DNA from: Leptospiraceae bacterium
GTDB lineage: Bacteria; Spirochaetota; Leptospiria; Turneriellales; Turneriellaceae
DNA length: 64,000 nt
Direction of reading: 5' to 3'
Assembly: GCA_025055765.1 (NCBI GenBank)
Contig: JANWWS010000012.1
Coordinates: 1 to 64,000 of the forward strand
Part shown: piece by piece, positions 26,359 to 35,312 of the stretch
Layout: every line of letters begins with the position of its first letter
How positions within the stretch are numbered: position 1 is the first letter of the stretch
Program-made: the position numbers and the translations under genes
Notes under the pieces: model-generated
Told to the model about the DNA's origin: nothing
What the model saw: only the letters and a program-made list of their open reading frames with translations
The model's database searches: none

Positions 26359-27541
26359 GCAATTGCCTCACAAGATCACAGAAAATTTGAAGTCCCTCCT
26401 CAAGTACGTCTTCTCTTTGCGCATAGCTAATTCTCACATGGTAACGATTTTGGCTAAAGATATAACCTGGTACCAGTAAGAGCCGCCTGTGAATAGCTTC
26501 TTCCACGAAAATAGAACTGTCAACGGGGATCTCTGGGTAGATGTAAAAGGCCCCATCAGGACTAGGAAACGAAGTACATTGCTTTAATAGCCTTTGGCAG
26601 AGGTCTCTGCGACGGCCCATACGTGCCACCCCTTCACTGACAGGCGTAGACAAAGCTACAATTGCTGCCCACTGAGAAGGTTGTGGGGCACAGACCACAG
26701 TATATTGTTGCAGGGTAGCCATTTTACGCACAATGGGAGCAAGATTTTCGGGAGCCCCAATATAGCCTATGCGCAAGCCAGTCATGGAGTGTGATTTAGA
26801 GAGCCCACTTAAAGTTAAAGTACCGGTGGGATATAATGAAGCTGTCGAGACAAATTTCTTATCATAATCAAACACTTCATATATCTCATCAGAAACAAGA
26901 AGCGCCCCTGTTTTATCTGCAAGTTTTATCAGGAGAGAAAGTTTTTCTTTTTCTAAAATTCTGCCTGTAGGGTTTGATGGAGTTGAAAATACAATGGCCT
27001 TTAATGGAATTTTTTGTTCTAGGAGTCTTTCTATGTCGTCACTATCAAAATCCTCGCGTAAAAAATGGAGCCTAGCTCCCCGATATTTGAGCAAAGCCGG
27101 GTAAATTAGAAAATATGGATCTATGAGTAAAACATGATCTTGGGGATTAATGATTGTCTCAAAAAGCAAAAAAAGTAGGGGTGCCACACCAGCTGAGACA
27201 AGTATATTTTCTGGTGAAACAGCAAAACCATTCTGGGTTTGCCACTTGTGAGCAATAGCCTCCCGAAGTGGTAATATGCCTGCTGTTGGGGTATAACCTG
27301 TTTTTCCATCACGAATTGCCTTTATAAGCTCTTCTTGAACAGGCAACGGCACGGGCAAATCACTTTGCCCTATTGAGAGATTTATGGGATTTTCCAATCT
27401 TTGGGCTAAATCAAATACGCGGCGGATCTCACTTGTATCAATTTTGTGGATATTGTCGCTCAAAAAAGAGCTACCTTCAAGCATAAAACCTCGTTTTCTC
27501 TCTTCTTCAGGGAAAACAGCATTTTTTGGTAGCTTTGTCAT
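26336..27541 (-). CDS. Class I/II aminotransferase (PLP-dependent)
   Basis: A 401-residue fold-type I aminotransferase. Typical elements: LSIGQSDLPVP, GYTPTAGILPLREAI, STPSNPTGRIL (Asn and Pro contacting PLP), LLVSDEIYEVF, the PLP lysine in SGLSKSHSMTGLRIGY, and a final VRISYAQ with the carboxylate-binding Arg. This is the AspC/AAT-like branch. Substrate is unknown. The first 19 residues (MTKLPKNAVFP...) may be an extension; an ATG at 27484 (MLEGSSFLSD) is a reasonable alternative. It is divergent from the MCE-linked ATPase gene by 42 bases. Confidence 0.85.
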   Translation of the reverse strand: MTKLPKNAVFPEEERKRGFMLEGSSFLSDNIHKIDTSEIRRVFDLAQRLENPINLSIGQSDLPVPLPVQEELIKAIRDGKTGYTPTAGILPLREAIAHKWQTQNGFAVSPENILVSAGVAPLLFLLFETIINPQDHVLLIDPYFLIYPALLKYRGARLHFLREDFDSDDIERLLEQKIPLKAIVFSTPSNPTGRILEKEKLSLLIKLADKTGALLVSDEIYEVFDYDKKFVSTASLYPTGTLTLSGLSKSHSMTGLRIGYIGAPENLAPIVRKMATLQQYTVVCAPQPSQWAAIVALSTPVSEGVARMGRRRDLCQRLLKQCTSFPSPDGAFYIYPEIPVDSSIFVEEAIHRRLLLVPGYIFSQNRYHVRISYAQREDVLEEGLQIFCDLVRQLREEPSKV

Positions 27542-27583
27542 CCCTGAGGCGAAAAAACTGCCAAATTTTCCGATATAAAGTTA

Positions 27584-28360
27584 ATGGCAGAGGAAAATCC
27601 AATTATCCGTTTTGAACATGTTACTTACTATAGCCGAGATGAAAAATATGGCGTCTACGACTTCTCCCTGACCATTTCCCCTGGCAGCCTAGTTATGGTT
27701 TTGGGACCAGAAGGGAGTGGCAAAAGCCTTCTTTTGTCTTTAATATTAGCTAAAGCTCTGCCTAAAAAAGGCAAACTTTATTTTCGAGGTCAGGATATAT
27801 CCCTTTTTAACGAACGCCAACTTGAAATCATGCGGTCACAGATTGGGGTTGTCTCTCACAATTATGGTCTTATAAATAACCTCTCCGTACTCGATAATAT
27901 CGCCCTACCCCTTCGATATCATGCTAGGACAGCTGAACATGAGTTAACGGAAAAAATCATGAGGTATTTAAGTAAATTTGCTATGGAAGAAAAGGCGCAG
28001 GTTCGCCCCCAGGTTCTAAGCGAAAGTGAGAAACTACGGGTTGCCTTTTTGCGTGCGCTTTTGCTTGAGCCTGCTATTATTTTAATGGAAGAGGCCCTTG
28101 AGGGGAAATGCCCTCTTGCCACAAGCAAATTCATGGAGCTTGCTCTCGAAGAATTAAACCGACATAGCATAACGCTCCTAGCTACGGGCTACCACCCGCT
28201 TCCCATGTTACCAGAAAATACGAAGTTTCTGCTCATGTACGAAGGCCGACCTGTGTTTTTAGGCAACAAGCACGAATTTTTCGAAAGTCCAAACCCCTAT
28301 GTTGTCCAATACTTAAAAAATCCTTTACATGGACCCATGAAATCCTTCTTTAAAACCTAG
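27584..28360 (+). CDS. ABC-type ATPase of MCE/Mla type with degenerate signature
   Basis: A 258-residue ABC ATPase next to an MCE protein, so probably the MlaF-like motor of a lipid transporter. The Walker A is good (GPEGSGKS, residues 41-48) and the Q-loop region is present (SQIGVVSHNYGLINNLSVLDNI). The signature LSGGQ is replaced by LSESE, Walker B reads ILMEEALEG instead of LLDEPTSG, the D-loop is lost, and the H-loop region reads LLATGYHPLPML. This suggests one compromised nucleotide site or altered catalysis. No MlaE permease follows. The mlaD-like gene begins four bases downstream. Confidence 0.75.
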   Translation: MAEENPIIRFEHVTYYSRDEKYGVYDFSLTISPGSLVMVLGPEGSGKSLLLSLILAKALPKKGKLYFRGQDISLFNERQLEIMRSQIGVVSHNYGLINNLSVLDNIALPLRYHARTAEHELTEKIMRYLSKFAMEEKAQVRPQVLSESEKLRVAFLRALLLEPAIILMEEALEGKCPLATSKFMELALEELNRHSITLLATGYHPLPMLPENTKFLLMYEGRPVFLGNKHEFFESPNPYVVQYLKNPLHGPMKSFFKT

Positions 28361-28363
28361 GCA

Positions 28364-29071
28364 ATGAAACTGGCACGCAATGATTTTTTTACTGGTTTGT
28401 TTGTCATTGGTGGGTTACTCTTGGGTATCACAACGGTAATGGTGATTGTTGCCTACAACACCTTAGCGGATCGGGTTGAGTATATCTTGCGAATGGACCG
28501 CCTTGGAGGTGTGAAGAAAGGGACCCCTATACGTATTAAAAACTACACCGTGGGAGAAGTTGCTGAGGTGATCCCCATCTATAGCCGTGATATTTACTTT
28601 AAGGCAAGAATTTATATCAATAAATCCCTAGTTCTTTATAGAGGAACACGAGCTAACATAACAAACCAAAATGTCCTGGGAGATCCCGTTATTGACCTAA
28701 TTCCCGCTTTTTCAGGCAGGTATGTCTTAAGAGAGAATGATACCATCATTGCTACCAATGTTACAAACTTAGATGAAATTATAAACCAACTTGCTAGAAC
28801 TATTGGAAGTATTGGCCAGCTCGCTGACATTTTTGGAGATCTTGCTGTGGAAAGCCGACAAGACCTACGTTCCCTTTTGGCAAATCTCAATAGTTCCCTG
28901 GCAAGAATTAACCGCCTTATAGACATTTCTCAAGAAGAACTTCTGGAAATCATGCGCAACGTACGGCGAACCTCAGCCACCTTGGACCAATTTGCCAAAG
29001 ACTTGGCAGATAATCCTTGGAAAGTTCTTGAGCGCCGGGGCCAGACCAAATCCAAATCAGCACTCCCTTAA
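28364..29071 (+). CDS. mlaD: MCE/MlaD-family substrate-binding protein
   Basis: A 235-residue inner-membrane-anchored periplasmic protein. One membrane helix (about residues 12-32) precedes a single MCE domain with the characteristic GVKKGTPIRIKNYTVGEV and FKARIYINKSLV, then NITNQNVLGDPVIDL. The C-terminal third is helical (LADIFGDLAVESRQDLRSLL...) and should form the coiled-coil or hexamer-associated part. MCE proteins carry lipids between inner and outer membranes. It is tightly linked to the degenerate ATPase upstream. Its stop shares four bases (TTAA) with the convergent SH3 gene. Confidence 0.85.
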   Translation: MKLARNDFFTGLFVIGGLLLGITTVMVIVAYNTLADRVEYILRMDRLGGVKKGTPIRIKNYTVGEVAEVIPIYSRDIYFKARIYINKSLVLYRGTRANITNQNVLGDPVIDLIPAFSGRYVLRENDTIIATNVTNLDEIINQLARTIGSIGQLADIFGDLAVESRQDLRSLLANLNSSLARINRLIDISQEELLEIMRNVRRTSATLDQFAKDLADNPWKVLERRGQTKSKSALP

Positions 29072-29841
29072 GACGAAAGATAAGCCCCATAGATCCATCC
29101 GGAATGCCCTGTTTCGGTAAAAACATAAAACCAAGAAGCGCGTAGAGTTCCTATGACTTCTTCAGGGCCTTTAAGGCGTCGCAGAAGGCGGGTACCTTTT
29201 TTTAAAATAGTGACCACCTCTGCCTCGCGAGAAGGTTTCTTACGTAGGTAAACCCCCTCCCCCTTCGTCTTATGCAATAGGTGAGGCAAGTTTTTTTCTA
29301 CAAATAAAAAAAACCGCTCATTATCCTCGCTCATCTTCCACTCTACATCTGTCTGCACATGTCTTTCTATGAGACTCATAGCTTCTTGCATCACAGATTG
29401 GCTAAAATAGGCAAGGAAATTTTCCACAAGCCTCGGGAATTGAGGTATTTTGGGCAGAAGGGTCAGTCTCTTTAAAAAGCTTTCTTTTAAGTAAATGCCG
29501 CTTGCATCCAAGCGAGCAAGTTCTTTTTCCAAGTCACCTAAACTCGGACTCTCTAAACCCTCTGCCGCCACTACCGCCAACATGAGATAACGCAAGCTAT
29601 GGCGATTTTTCTTCTCCGCTTCTTCAAGGGAGAGCTGCAGAGCCCTCTCATAATTTTGGCTTTGCAGGGACTCTTCAATAACCACAAGGGGGGATTTGTA
29701 GAATTTTCCAAAGATTAGGTATAGAGAGAAGAGCAAAAAGAAAAGAGGCATTGTTATCAAAAAAAGCTGTCTTATCTTTTGCCAAATAGTTTTGCGCCGA
29801 AAAACCGGCAGCTCAGGCCAGCGAAAGAAACTATCGGCCAT
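29068..29841 (-). CDS. Membrane-anchored protein with C-terminal SH3b domain
   Basis: A 257-residue protein. A single membrane helix (about residues 27-47) follows a basic cytoplasmic start. A helical region of about 140 residues lies outside, and the last 65 residues form a bacterial SH3 domain (EGVYLRKKPSREAEVVTILK, then SWFYVFTETGHSGWIYGAYL). SH3b domains generally bind peptidoglycan, so it probably sits in the inner membrane facing the periplasm. It follows the PhaR-type gene by six bases on the same strand. Confidence 0.75.
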   Translation of the reverse strand: MADSFFRWPELPVFRRKTIWQKIRQLFLITMPLFFLLFSLYLIFGKFYKSPLVVIEESLQSQNYERALQLSLEEAEKKNRHSLRYLMLAVVAAEGLESPSLGDLEKELARLDASGIYLKESFLKRLTLLPKIPQFPRLVENFLAYFSQSVMQEAMSLIERHVQTDVEWKMSEDNERFFLFVEKNLPHLLHKTKGEGVYLRKKPSREAEVVTILKKGTRLLRRLKGPEEVIGTLRASWFYVFTETGHSGWIYGAYLSS

Positions 29842-29847
29842 GCAAGG

Positions 29848-30504
29848 CTAATTAGGAGACGTTTTTCTTTCTTTTTTCTCTAGTGCTTTTGTCTTCTCAA
29901 ATTCCTGTTTATCACTCATCTTCTCTACCCTGGGAATAATGCTCTCGCGTATTGTTTCAAGAGTTCTTGCAAGCTCTTCGAACTGGCCCTTGCTGTCTAA
30001 AGATTCGATAACTTGCAACGCGTGAGCCTGAATGGCTTGCAAGGATTTCACCACTGCTTCCGCCAACTTATCCGTTTCTCGCTGGCCACGACTAGCCAGG
30101 TCGTTAAGCCAGCTTTCTTTTATTTCACCAGACGAATCGCGAGACCTATCCCATGATAAGAGCATCTTTAAAAGAGCATCTCTTTCGGAGCGCGGCATCC
30201 CCGCAAGGCCAATACCCGCTAGCAATAGCTTGCGTACAAGGGTAAAAAAGCCCCCTTGACTTTCACGAATAAGGGCTTTTAATAAATAATTTAGAAGATT
30301 TTGGCTTTCTTGGGGTATCGGTTCCTGGATCTTTAAAAAGGCCTGACCCAAAATCTTTGTCGTTATATCCTCGCCCGTGATATTATCAATTACTTTTATA
30401 TCCTCACCACGGCGTACAAACTGCGCTACTTCCTCTAGGGTTATCGTGCGCGAAGTTTCCGCATCGTAAAGCCGGCGATTTGCATATCGTTTGATAACCT
30501 TCAT
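29848..30504 (-). CDS. phaR: PhaR-type polyhydroxyalkanoate synthesis regulator
   Basis: A 218-residue protein whose N-terminus MKVIKRYANRRLYDAETS, with VAQFVRRGEDIKVIDN and GEDITTKIL, is the PHB/PHA accumulation regulator DNA-binding domain. The C-terminal half is helical and charged, as in phasin-like or PhaR proteins. In PHA producers PhaR senses the polymer and represses phasins. No PHA synthase or phasin lies nearby, so the target here is uncertain. It is divergent from the UMF1 transporter gene. Confidence 0.8.
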   Translation of the reverse strand: MKVIKRYANRRLYDAETSRTITLEEVAQFVRRGEDIKVIDNITGEDITTKILGQAFLKIQEPIPQESQNLLNYLLKALIRESQGGFFTLVRKLLLAGIGLAGMPRSERDALLKMLLSWDRSRDSSGEIKESWLNDLASRGQRETDKLAEAVVKSLQAIQAHALQVIESLDSKGQFEELARTLETIRESIIPRVEKMSDKQEFEKTKALEKKERKTSPN

Positions 30505-30681
30505 TTCGACTCAAGCGCCCTTGTGTGTTAGGTCATTTCCTGTGTCAATCCGGAAACGTGGTAAAAAGCACGCGCTACGGCTAAGATTGTCTACTACTGC
30601 CTATGTTGCAAAATCGAAAAGAATGTCTCTAAAAAGAGTTGCCACCTTAGCTCACCTACCTAAGATTATGCAGGAGGATTT

Positions 30682-32184
30682 ATGGCCAAAAAGTTTCCCC
30701 CTGGAGCCTTCAGTTGGATGATGTACGACTGGGCCAACTCAGCCTTCGCAACCACGGTTATGGCAGGTTTTTTTCCCATTTTTTTTGGTAACTACTACAG
30801 CAAAGGCACAAGTGGTGAAATAAGCACCTTCTGGCTTGGTCTAAGTGTGTCTATCGCTGGAATTATTGTAGCTTTAAGTGCCCCTGTTTTGGGAGCCATT
30901 GCTGATCGAGGCCATTACCGTAAGAAATTGTTGCTTTTTTTTGCAAGTATGGGCATTATCTCTACGGGCTGTCTTTATCTAGTACAGGTTGGCCAATGGC
31001 CTCTGGCTGCCTTGCTTTACATTTTAGGCACTATTGGCTTTCAGTCAGGGGACAGCCTATACAATTCGCTATTAAAGGATGTTTCTACAGAAGACACCGT
31101 AGATAAAATATCAGGACTTGGCTTTGCGCTGGGCTATCTCGGGGGGGGACTGCTGTTCACCATTAATGTACTCATGACGCTCAACCCCCAGTGGTTTGGT
31201 CTTGTGCCATCTGAAATTAGTGAGCTCTCTAAGCTTATCGAAGAGAACAAAATCGGTTTTGTAGAACTCAGCCAGCGAATCGCCGCATTGCCAGAAAACA
31301 ATAAGATTATTGTTGAAATAAAACAGGCGTTTGCAGAGAAAAAGTTAAGCGAAAATGAACTTCGAGAACTCGTGATCTCTGCGGTTAGCTCAGCTAAAGC
31401 ATTGGCTGTGAAAATCTCGTTCTTATCTGTCTCTTTGTGGTGGGCTCTCTTTTCTCTACCCCTCGCCTTTTTTGTACACGAACGAGGTGCAGCTACCCCC
31501 TTTGGTGTGAGGGAAGCCATAAAAAGAGGCTTTGTTCAATTAAGGGAAACCCTATCAAAAGTAAGCAGGCTACGCCAACTGGCTCTTTTTCTTTTTGCTT
31601 ACTGGTTCTACATCGATGGGGTAGATACCATTATCGTTATGGCCACCAAGATCGGCCAGAGCTTAGGCTTTGGAACAGCAGAGCTCATTACCGCCCTGCT
31701 TTTGGTACAGTTTGTGGGTTTTCCTTTTGCTTGGCTTTTTGGCTATTTAGGACAGCGCTTTACGCCAAAACCCTTTATTTTTCTGGCTATATTTGTCTAC
31801 ATGCTAGTAACTATCCTAGCCTACAAGATTAAACCTCCACAAGGGGAGGAAAAGGTGGTATGGAATGTTTTCGGCTTTGAGGTACATCCTTTTTTTGTAA
31901 TTGCCTTTCTCATTGGTTCGGTGCAGGGTGGCATACAAGCCCTGAGTCGTTCTTTTTATTCCCGCCTTATCCCTGAAGACAAATCGGGGGAGTTCTTTGG
32001 TTTCTACAATATGTTGGGCAAATTTGCCGCTATCTTGGGCCCCATCATGGTGGGCACCATTGGTCTTTGGACAGGCAGCGTGCAGAAAGGGCTTTTGAGC
32101 CTTTTGCTACTTTTTGGAGCGGGAGCGATCTTTCTTTCTCTTGTCAACGAACAAAAAGCACGCGAAGCGGCCCGCGAAATCTAA
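30682..32184 (+). CDS. UMF1/Atg22-like major facilitator transporter
   Basis: A 500-residue inner membrane transporter with about 12 spans. The start SWMMYDWANSAFATTVMAGF is the hallmark of the UMF1 family (related to yeast Atg22 vacuolar amino-acid effluxer). Other signatures are APVLGAIADRGHYRKK and VQGGIQALSRSFYSRLIPE. An extra hydrophilic stretch of about 70 residues (about 175-245) lies in an early loop. Substrate unknown, possibly amino acids or sugars. The ATG has a strong AGGAGG eight bases upstream. xseA follows after six bases. Confidence 0.85.
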   Translation: MAKKFPPGAFSWMMYDWANSAFATTVMAGFFPIFFGNYYSKGTSGEISTFWLGLSVSIAGIIVALSAPVLGAIADRGHYRKKLLLFFASMGIISTGCLYLVQVGQWPLAALLYILGTIGFQSGDSLYNSLLKDVSTEDTVDKISGLGFALGYLGGGLLFTINVLMTLNPQWFGLVPSEISELSKLIEENKIGFVELSQRIAALPENNKIIVEIKQAFAEKKLSENELRELVISAVSSAKALAVKISFLSVSLWWALFSLPLAFFVHERGAATPFGVREAIKRGFVQLRETLSKVSRLRQLALFLFAYWFYIDGVDTIIVMATKIGQSLGFGTAELITALLLVQFVGFPFAWLFGYLGQRFTPKPFIFLAIFVYMLVTILAYKIKPPQGEEKVVWNVFGFEVHPFFVIAFLIGSVQGGIQALSRSFYSRLIPEDKSGEFFGFYNMLGKFAAILGPIMVGTIGLWTGSVQKGLLSLLLLFGAGAIFLSLVNEQKAREAAREI

Positions 32185-32190
32185 AAAGTC

Positions 32191-33477
32191 GTGGAGAAGA
32201 AATCTTATTATACCGTTCAAGAGCTTTCCGAAAACCTAGAAAAGCTTATTAAATCCTCCCCTGAACTACAAGATGTCACGGTGGTGGGTGAGATTACTGA
32301 GCTTAAAAGACATGAGAGTAGCGGGCATGCCTATCTAACATTAAGAGACAAAAACTCAACTGTGCAGCCTAACCGCCGGGCCATCTTACAATGTATTATT
32401 TGGAAGGATGTTTTTAAAAAGCTGCCCTTTTCCCCCAAACCAGGAGATGAGGTAGAAGCTCGAGGTAGTGTGCGACTCTACCTCCCTCAAGGGAGTTACA
32501 ATTTTCTTATCAGCTCCTTGCGATACTTTGGGGAGGGACAACTTTTACTTCAAATTGAACAAATCCGCCGCAAACTTTATGCAGAAGGACTTATGGACTT
32601 TAGTCGCAAAAAGCCCCTTCCTGTTTTTCCCCAAAGAATTGGTATTGTTACAGGCCTCACCACCGCTGCTTTAAGGGATATATTGAAGCAGCTTAAGGAA
32701 GGACATCCTGGTCTTGAAGTAATTATTGCACCAGCCTACGTGCAGGGCGAGGGAGCTGTTCGCTCTTTAATTGCAGCTTTAAAAAAACTAAGCGAACCTA
32801 GCATGGGCGTCCAACTTATTATTTTAACACGGGGGGGAGGTAGCTTGCATGACCTCATGCCCTTTAATGACGAGGAATTATGCCGTGCTGTCGCGGCCTG
32901 CCCAATACCGGTTATCTCTGCTGTTGGTCACCAAATAGATCGTCCGGTTTGCGATGATGTAGCTGATTACGCAGCGGCGACGCCCACCGAGGCAGGTCGC
33001 AAACTAGCAGAAGAAGCCTTGCAACTTAAAGATGCCTTGGCCTACCTCTCTCACCGTTTAGAGCTCATTATGTCTCATCGTCTGGATAGCCTAAGAAATA
33101 AACTTTCCCATATAACACGACACCGCTTTTTTCAAGATAGAGCAGAACTTTTTCGCGAGCGCTATCTTTATCTCTCCGATCTCTACAGGCGTATGGATGA
33201 GGCTTATCGAGGAAAGCTCCGTCTCTTACAAATGTCACTGAGCAAAAGCGAGAAAATTCCCTTATACTTTGAAAGGAGTTTTGACAAATTAAAGGCTAAG
33301 GTTCAAATTGCTGGCGAAAGACTTCTCGCCTATTCACCACTGCGAACTTTAGAAAGGGGCTACAGCATCGTCAAGCAAGGAAAAAAAATTTTGCGCCGAA
33401 AAACAGACGTTGATTTTTCCACTAATCTTGAAATTGTTTTATCCGAGGGAGAACTTAAGGCTAAGCCTCTTTATTAG
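32191..33477 (+). CDS. xseA: Exodeoxyribonuclease VII large subunit
   Basis: A 428-residue single-strand-specific exonuclease subunit. The N-terminal OB-fold is visible (VTVVGEITELKRHESSGHAY), followed by the catalytic region with GIVTGLTTAALRDILKQL, LTRGGGSLHDLMPFNDE and ISAVGHQIDRPVCDDVADYAAATPTEA (read in separate parts), then a helical coiled region that binds small subunits. No xseB follows, so the small subunit must be encoded elsewhere. The start is GTG at 32191. Its last 17 bases overlap the convergent heptose-enzyme gene. Confidence 0.92.
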   Translation: MEKKSYYTVQELSENLEKLIKSSPELQDVTVVGEITELKRHESSGHAYLTLRDKNSTVQPNRRAILQCIIWKDVFKKLPFSPKPGDEVEARGSVRLYLPQGSYNFLISSLRYFGEGQLLLQIEQIRRKLYAEGLMDFSRKKPLPVFPQRIGIVTGLTTAALRDILKQLKEGHPGLEVIIAPAYVQGEGAVRSLIAALKKLSEPSMGVQLIILTRGGGSLHDLMPFNDEELCRAVAACPIPVISAVGHQIDRPVCDDVADYAAATPTEAGRKLAEEALQLKDALAYLSHRLELIMSHRLDSLRNKLSHITRHRFFQDRAELFRERYLYLSDLYRRMDEAYRGKLRLLQMSLSKSEKIPLYFERSFDKLKAKVQIAGERLLAYSPLRTLERGYSIVKQGKKILRRKTDVDFSTNLEIVLSEGELKAKPLY

Positions 33478-34495
33478 CCTTTATTTTTTCTACAAGGCGA
33501 GTGGTAGAATAACCCTGCCGAAAAGGCAAAATGACAACCCGTCCCCCAAAGCTCTCTACTATTTCTTTCTCAGGCAGATCCTGAGGTCTGTAATCGCCCC
33601 CCTTAACGTGTATATCAGGCTTTACCTTTCTTAAGAAATTCAAAGGCCGCTCCTCTGCAAACTGCACCACTGCCGAAATAAAGGGAAATCCAGCAAGTAA
33701 AAAAGCACGGTCAATAAAAGAATTTAAGGGCCTTTCATTGCCTTTTAATTGGCGCACGGAAGAGTCACTATTTAAACCCACTACCAAGACATCACCAAGT
33801 TGTGCAGCTAGGTAAAGGTATTGCATATGCCCTATATGCAGGATATCAAAGCAACCATTCGTTGAGACAATTCTTTTTTGGGAATTTTTTATTTCTCTTA
33901 GCCAGCTCTTAAATTCCTCTTCTTCATAACTAAAAAAAATTTTGTTCTTAAAATGCTCCTCAAAATCTCTTTTTAAAATAAAGGAAACCGCCTCGGAAAA
34001 TGTCATCGCCCTAAAAATGAGATTTTTTGCTACCTCCTTATCCTCTGTTTCACGGCTTTGTATTAAAATGCCTGCCATGGAAAATTTCTCTGCTGCAAGA
34101 ATATCTCGCACGCGGTCTCCTATGATATAGCAATTTTGCGCAAGCACTTGTTCTTTTTTGAGAATTTCTTCAATTAACCCACTTTTGGGCTTGCGGCAGT
34201 TGCAATTATCTTCATCTTTGTGGGGGCAAATATACCAGCCTCTAATATTTACATCAAAGCTCCTTAAGAGCTCCTCAATTCTTCGATTTACGGCCTCAAG
34301 CTCCTGGTAGGTAAAATACCCTCGGCTAATCCCAGATTGGTTGGTGGCTACCACAAATTCATAGCCAAAATTTTTCAAAAGAGATAAACCCTCCCCCACC
34401 CCTGGTAAAAGCTTTACTTGAGCTGGATCTTTTAAATAGCCAGGATCTTCGTTAATAGTATTGTCTCGATCTAAGATAATTAGCTTTCTAGACAT
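33461..34495 (-). CDS. Fusion: heptose-bisphosphate phosphatase (GmhB) with HldE-C/RfaE2 nucleotidyltransferase
   Basis: A 344-residue two-domain enzyme. Residues 1-175 are a HAD phosphatase like GmhB: DRDNTIN at 9-15, VVATNQSGISRGYF at 48-61, the zinc loop C90, H92, C98, C100 and IGDRVRDI. Residues about 205-340 are a cytidylyltransferase-type domain: STNGCFDILHIGH with the HxGH motif at 220-223, GLNSDSSVRQLKG and, at the end, GYSTTRLVEKI. Together they would perform the last bacterial steps from heptose 1,7-bisphosphate to ADP-heptose, while the HldE kinase half is not here. ATG 34495 overlaps the preceding gene by eight bases. Confidence 0.88.
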   Translation of the reverse strand: MSRKLIILDRDNTINEDPGYLKDPAQVKLLPGVGEGLSLLKNFGYEFVVATNQSGISRGYFTYQELEAVNRRIEELLRSFDVNIRGWYICPHKDEDNCNCRKPKSGLIEEILKKEQVLAQNCYIIGDRVRDILAAEKFSMAGILIQSRETEDKEVAKNLIFRAMTFSEAVSFILKRDFEEHFKNKIFFSYEEEEFKSWLREIKNSQKRIVSTNGCFDILHIGHMQYLYLAAQLGDVLVVGLNSDSSVRQLKGNERPLNSFIDRAFLLAGFPFISAVVQFAEERPLNFLRKVKPDIHVKGGDYRPQDLPEKEIVESFGGRVVILPFRQGYSTTRLVEKIKANKEA

Positions 34496-35312
34496 AACGC
34501 TTGGCAATCTCGCGAGCCTGTTGGTAGTAGGAACTGCCAAAGAGCTTAGCATGAACTAACAGCGGATATAGTTGGTATAGCTTGGCAAGAGAACGATATC
34601 TTTCACCTAGCGACATGATGGTACTATACGACGCATAAAAGTCGCGGCTAAAGCCCCCAAAGAGCTCCGTCATTGCTATATCCACGAGGTGGTCACCATA
34701 ATAGCAGGCTGGATCAATAAAAAGGGGACCTTCTTGGCTATGATAAAGATTGCCGCCCCAGAGATCTCCATGGAGGGCAGAGATTGTATAGTCCTCACCA
34801 ATAATTATCTCAAGTTTATCAAGAAGCCTTGCCCAAAGCGAAAAATCGTTGTGCTCCTTTCTCATAACGCCAATCATCTCCAGCATGGGTAAGATCCGAT
34901 GATTTCGGTAGAAAAGCGGCCACGAGGATTCATAGGTGTTCTTTTGGGGCAAACTACCAATGTAGTTGTCAAAATCAAGGCCACATTTTTGTGACGAATT
35001 TTGATGCAAAAGAGCCAACATCTCTCCCGCCAGCCCATAATTTTTCTCTCCAGGCGGGTAATAGCGCAACAATAAGTAACCTTCCCCATAGCCCACCACC
35101 TCAGGCACAGGGAGTTTTCGCTCTTTTAAGAAAAGCAGGTTCTTTGCTTCGCAAGGGAAAAAATCCTTGGGCATATGCTTATTTTTTTTTAAAACAAATT
35201 CTCCCCTCTCGCTTTTTAAATACTCTACTTCATTAATATCACCACCAGCTAAGGGATAAGATTTATAAATTTTCCCCGTCAGGTTCTCTATTTTCTCTTG
35301 CCAAAAACTCAT
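34488..35312 (-). CDS. Fructosamine kinase-family protein
   Basis: A 274-residue protein kinase-like fold phosphotransferase. The catalytic loop ALHGDLWGGNLYH and the metal segment FIDPACYYGDHLVDIAMTELFGGF are typical of the fructosamine/ketosamine-3-kinase family, which repairs glycated amines by phosphorylation. The N-terminal lobe has the glycine-rich LAGGDINEVEYL and a Lys in GEFVLKKN. It lies between a zinc-ribbon protein and the heptose enzyme, overlapping both by 4-8 bases, so the three genes form one unit. Confidence 0.82.
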   Translation of the reverse strand: MSFWQEKIENLTGKIYKSYPLAGGDINEVEYLKSERGEFVLKKNKHMPKDFFPCEAKNLLFLKERKLPVPEVVGYGEGYLLLRYYPPGEKNYGLAGEMLALLHQNSSQKCGLDFDNYIGSLPQKNTYESSWPLFYRNHRILPMLEMIGVMRKEHNDFSLWARLLDKLEIIIGEDYTISALHGDLWGGNLYHSQEGPLFIDPACYYGDHLVDIAMTELFGGFSRDFYASYSTIMSLGERYRSLAKLYQLYPLLVHAKLFGSSYYQQAREIAKRYV

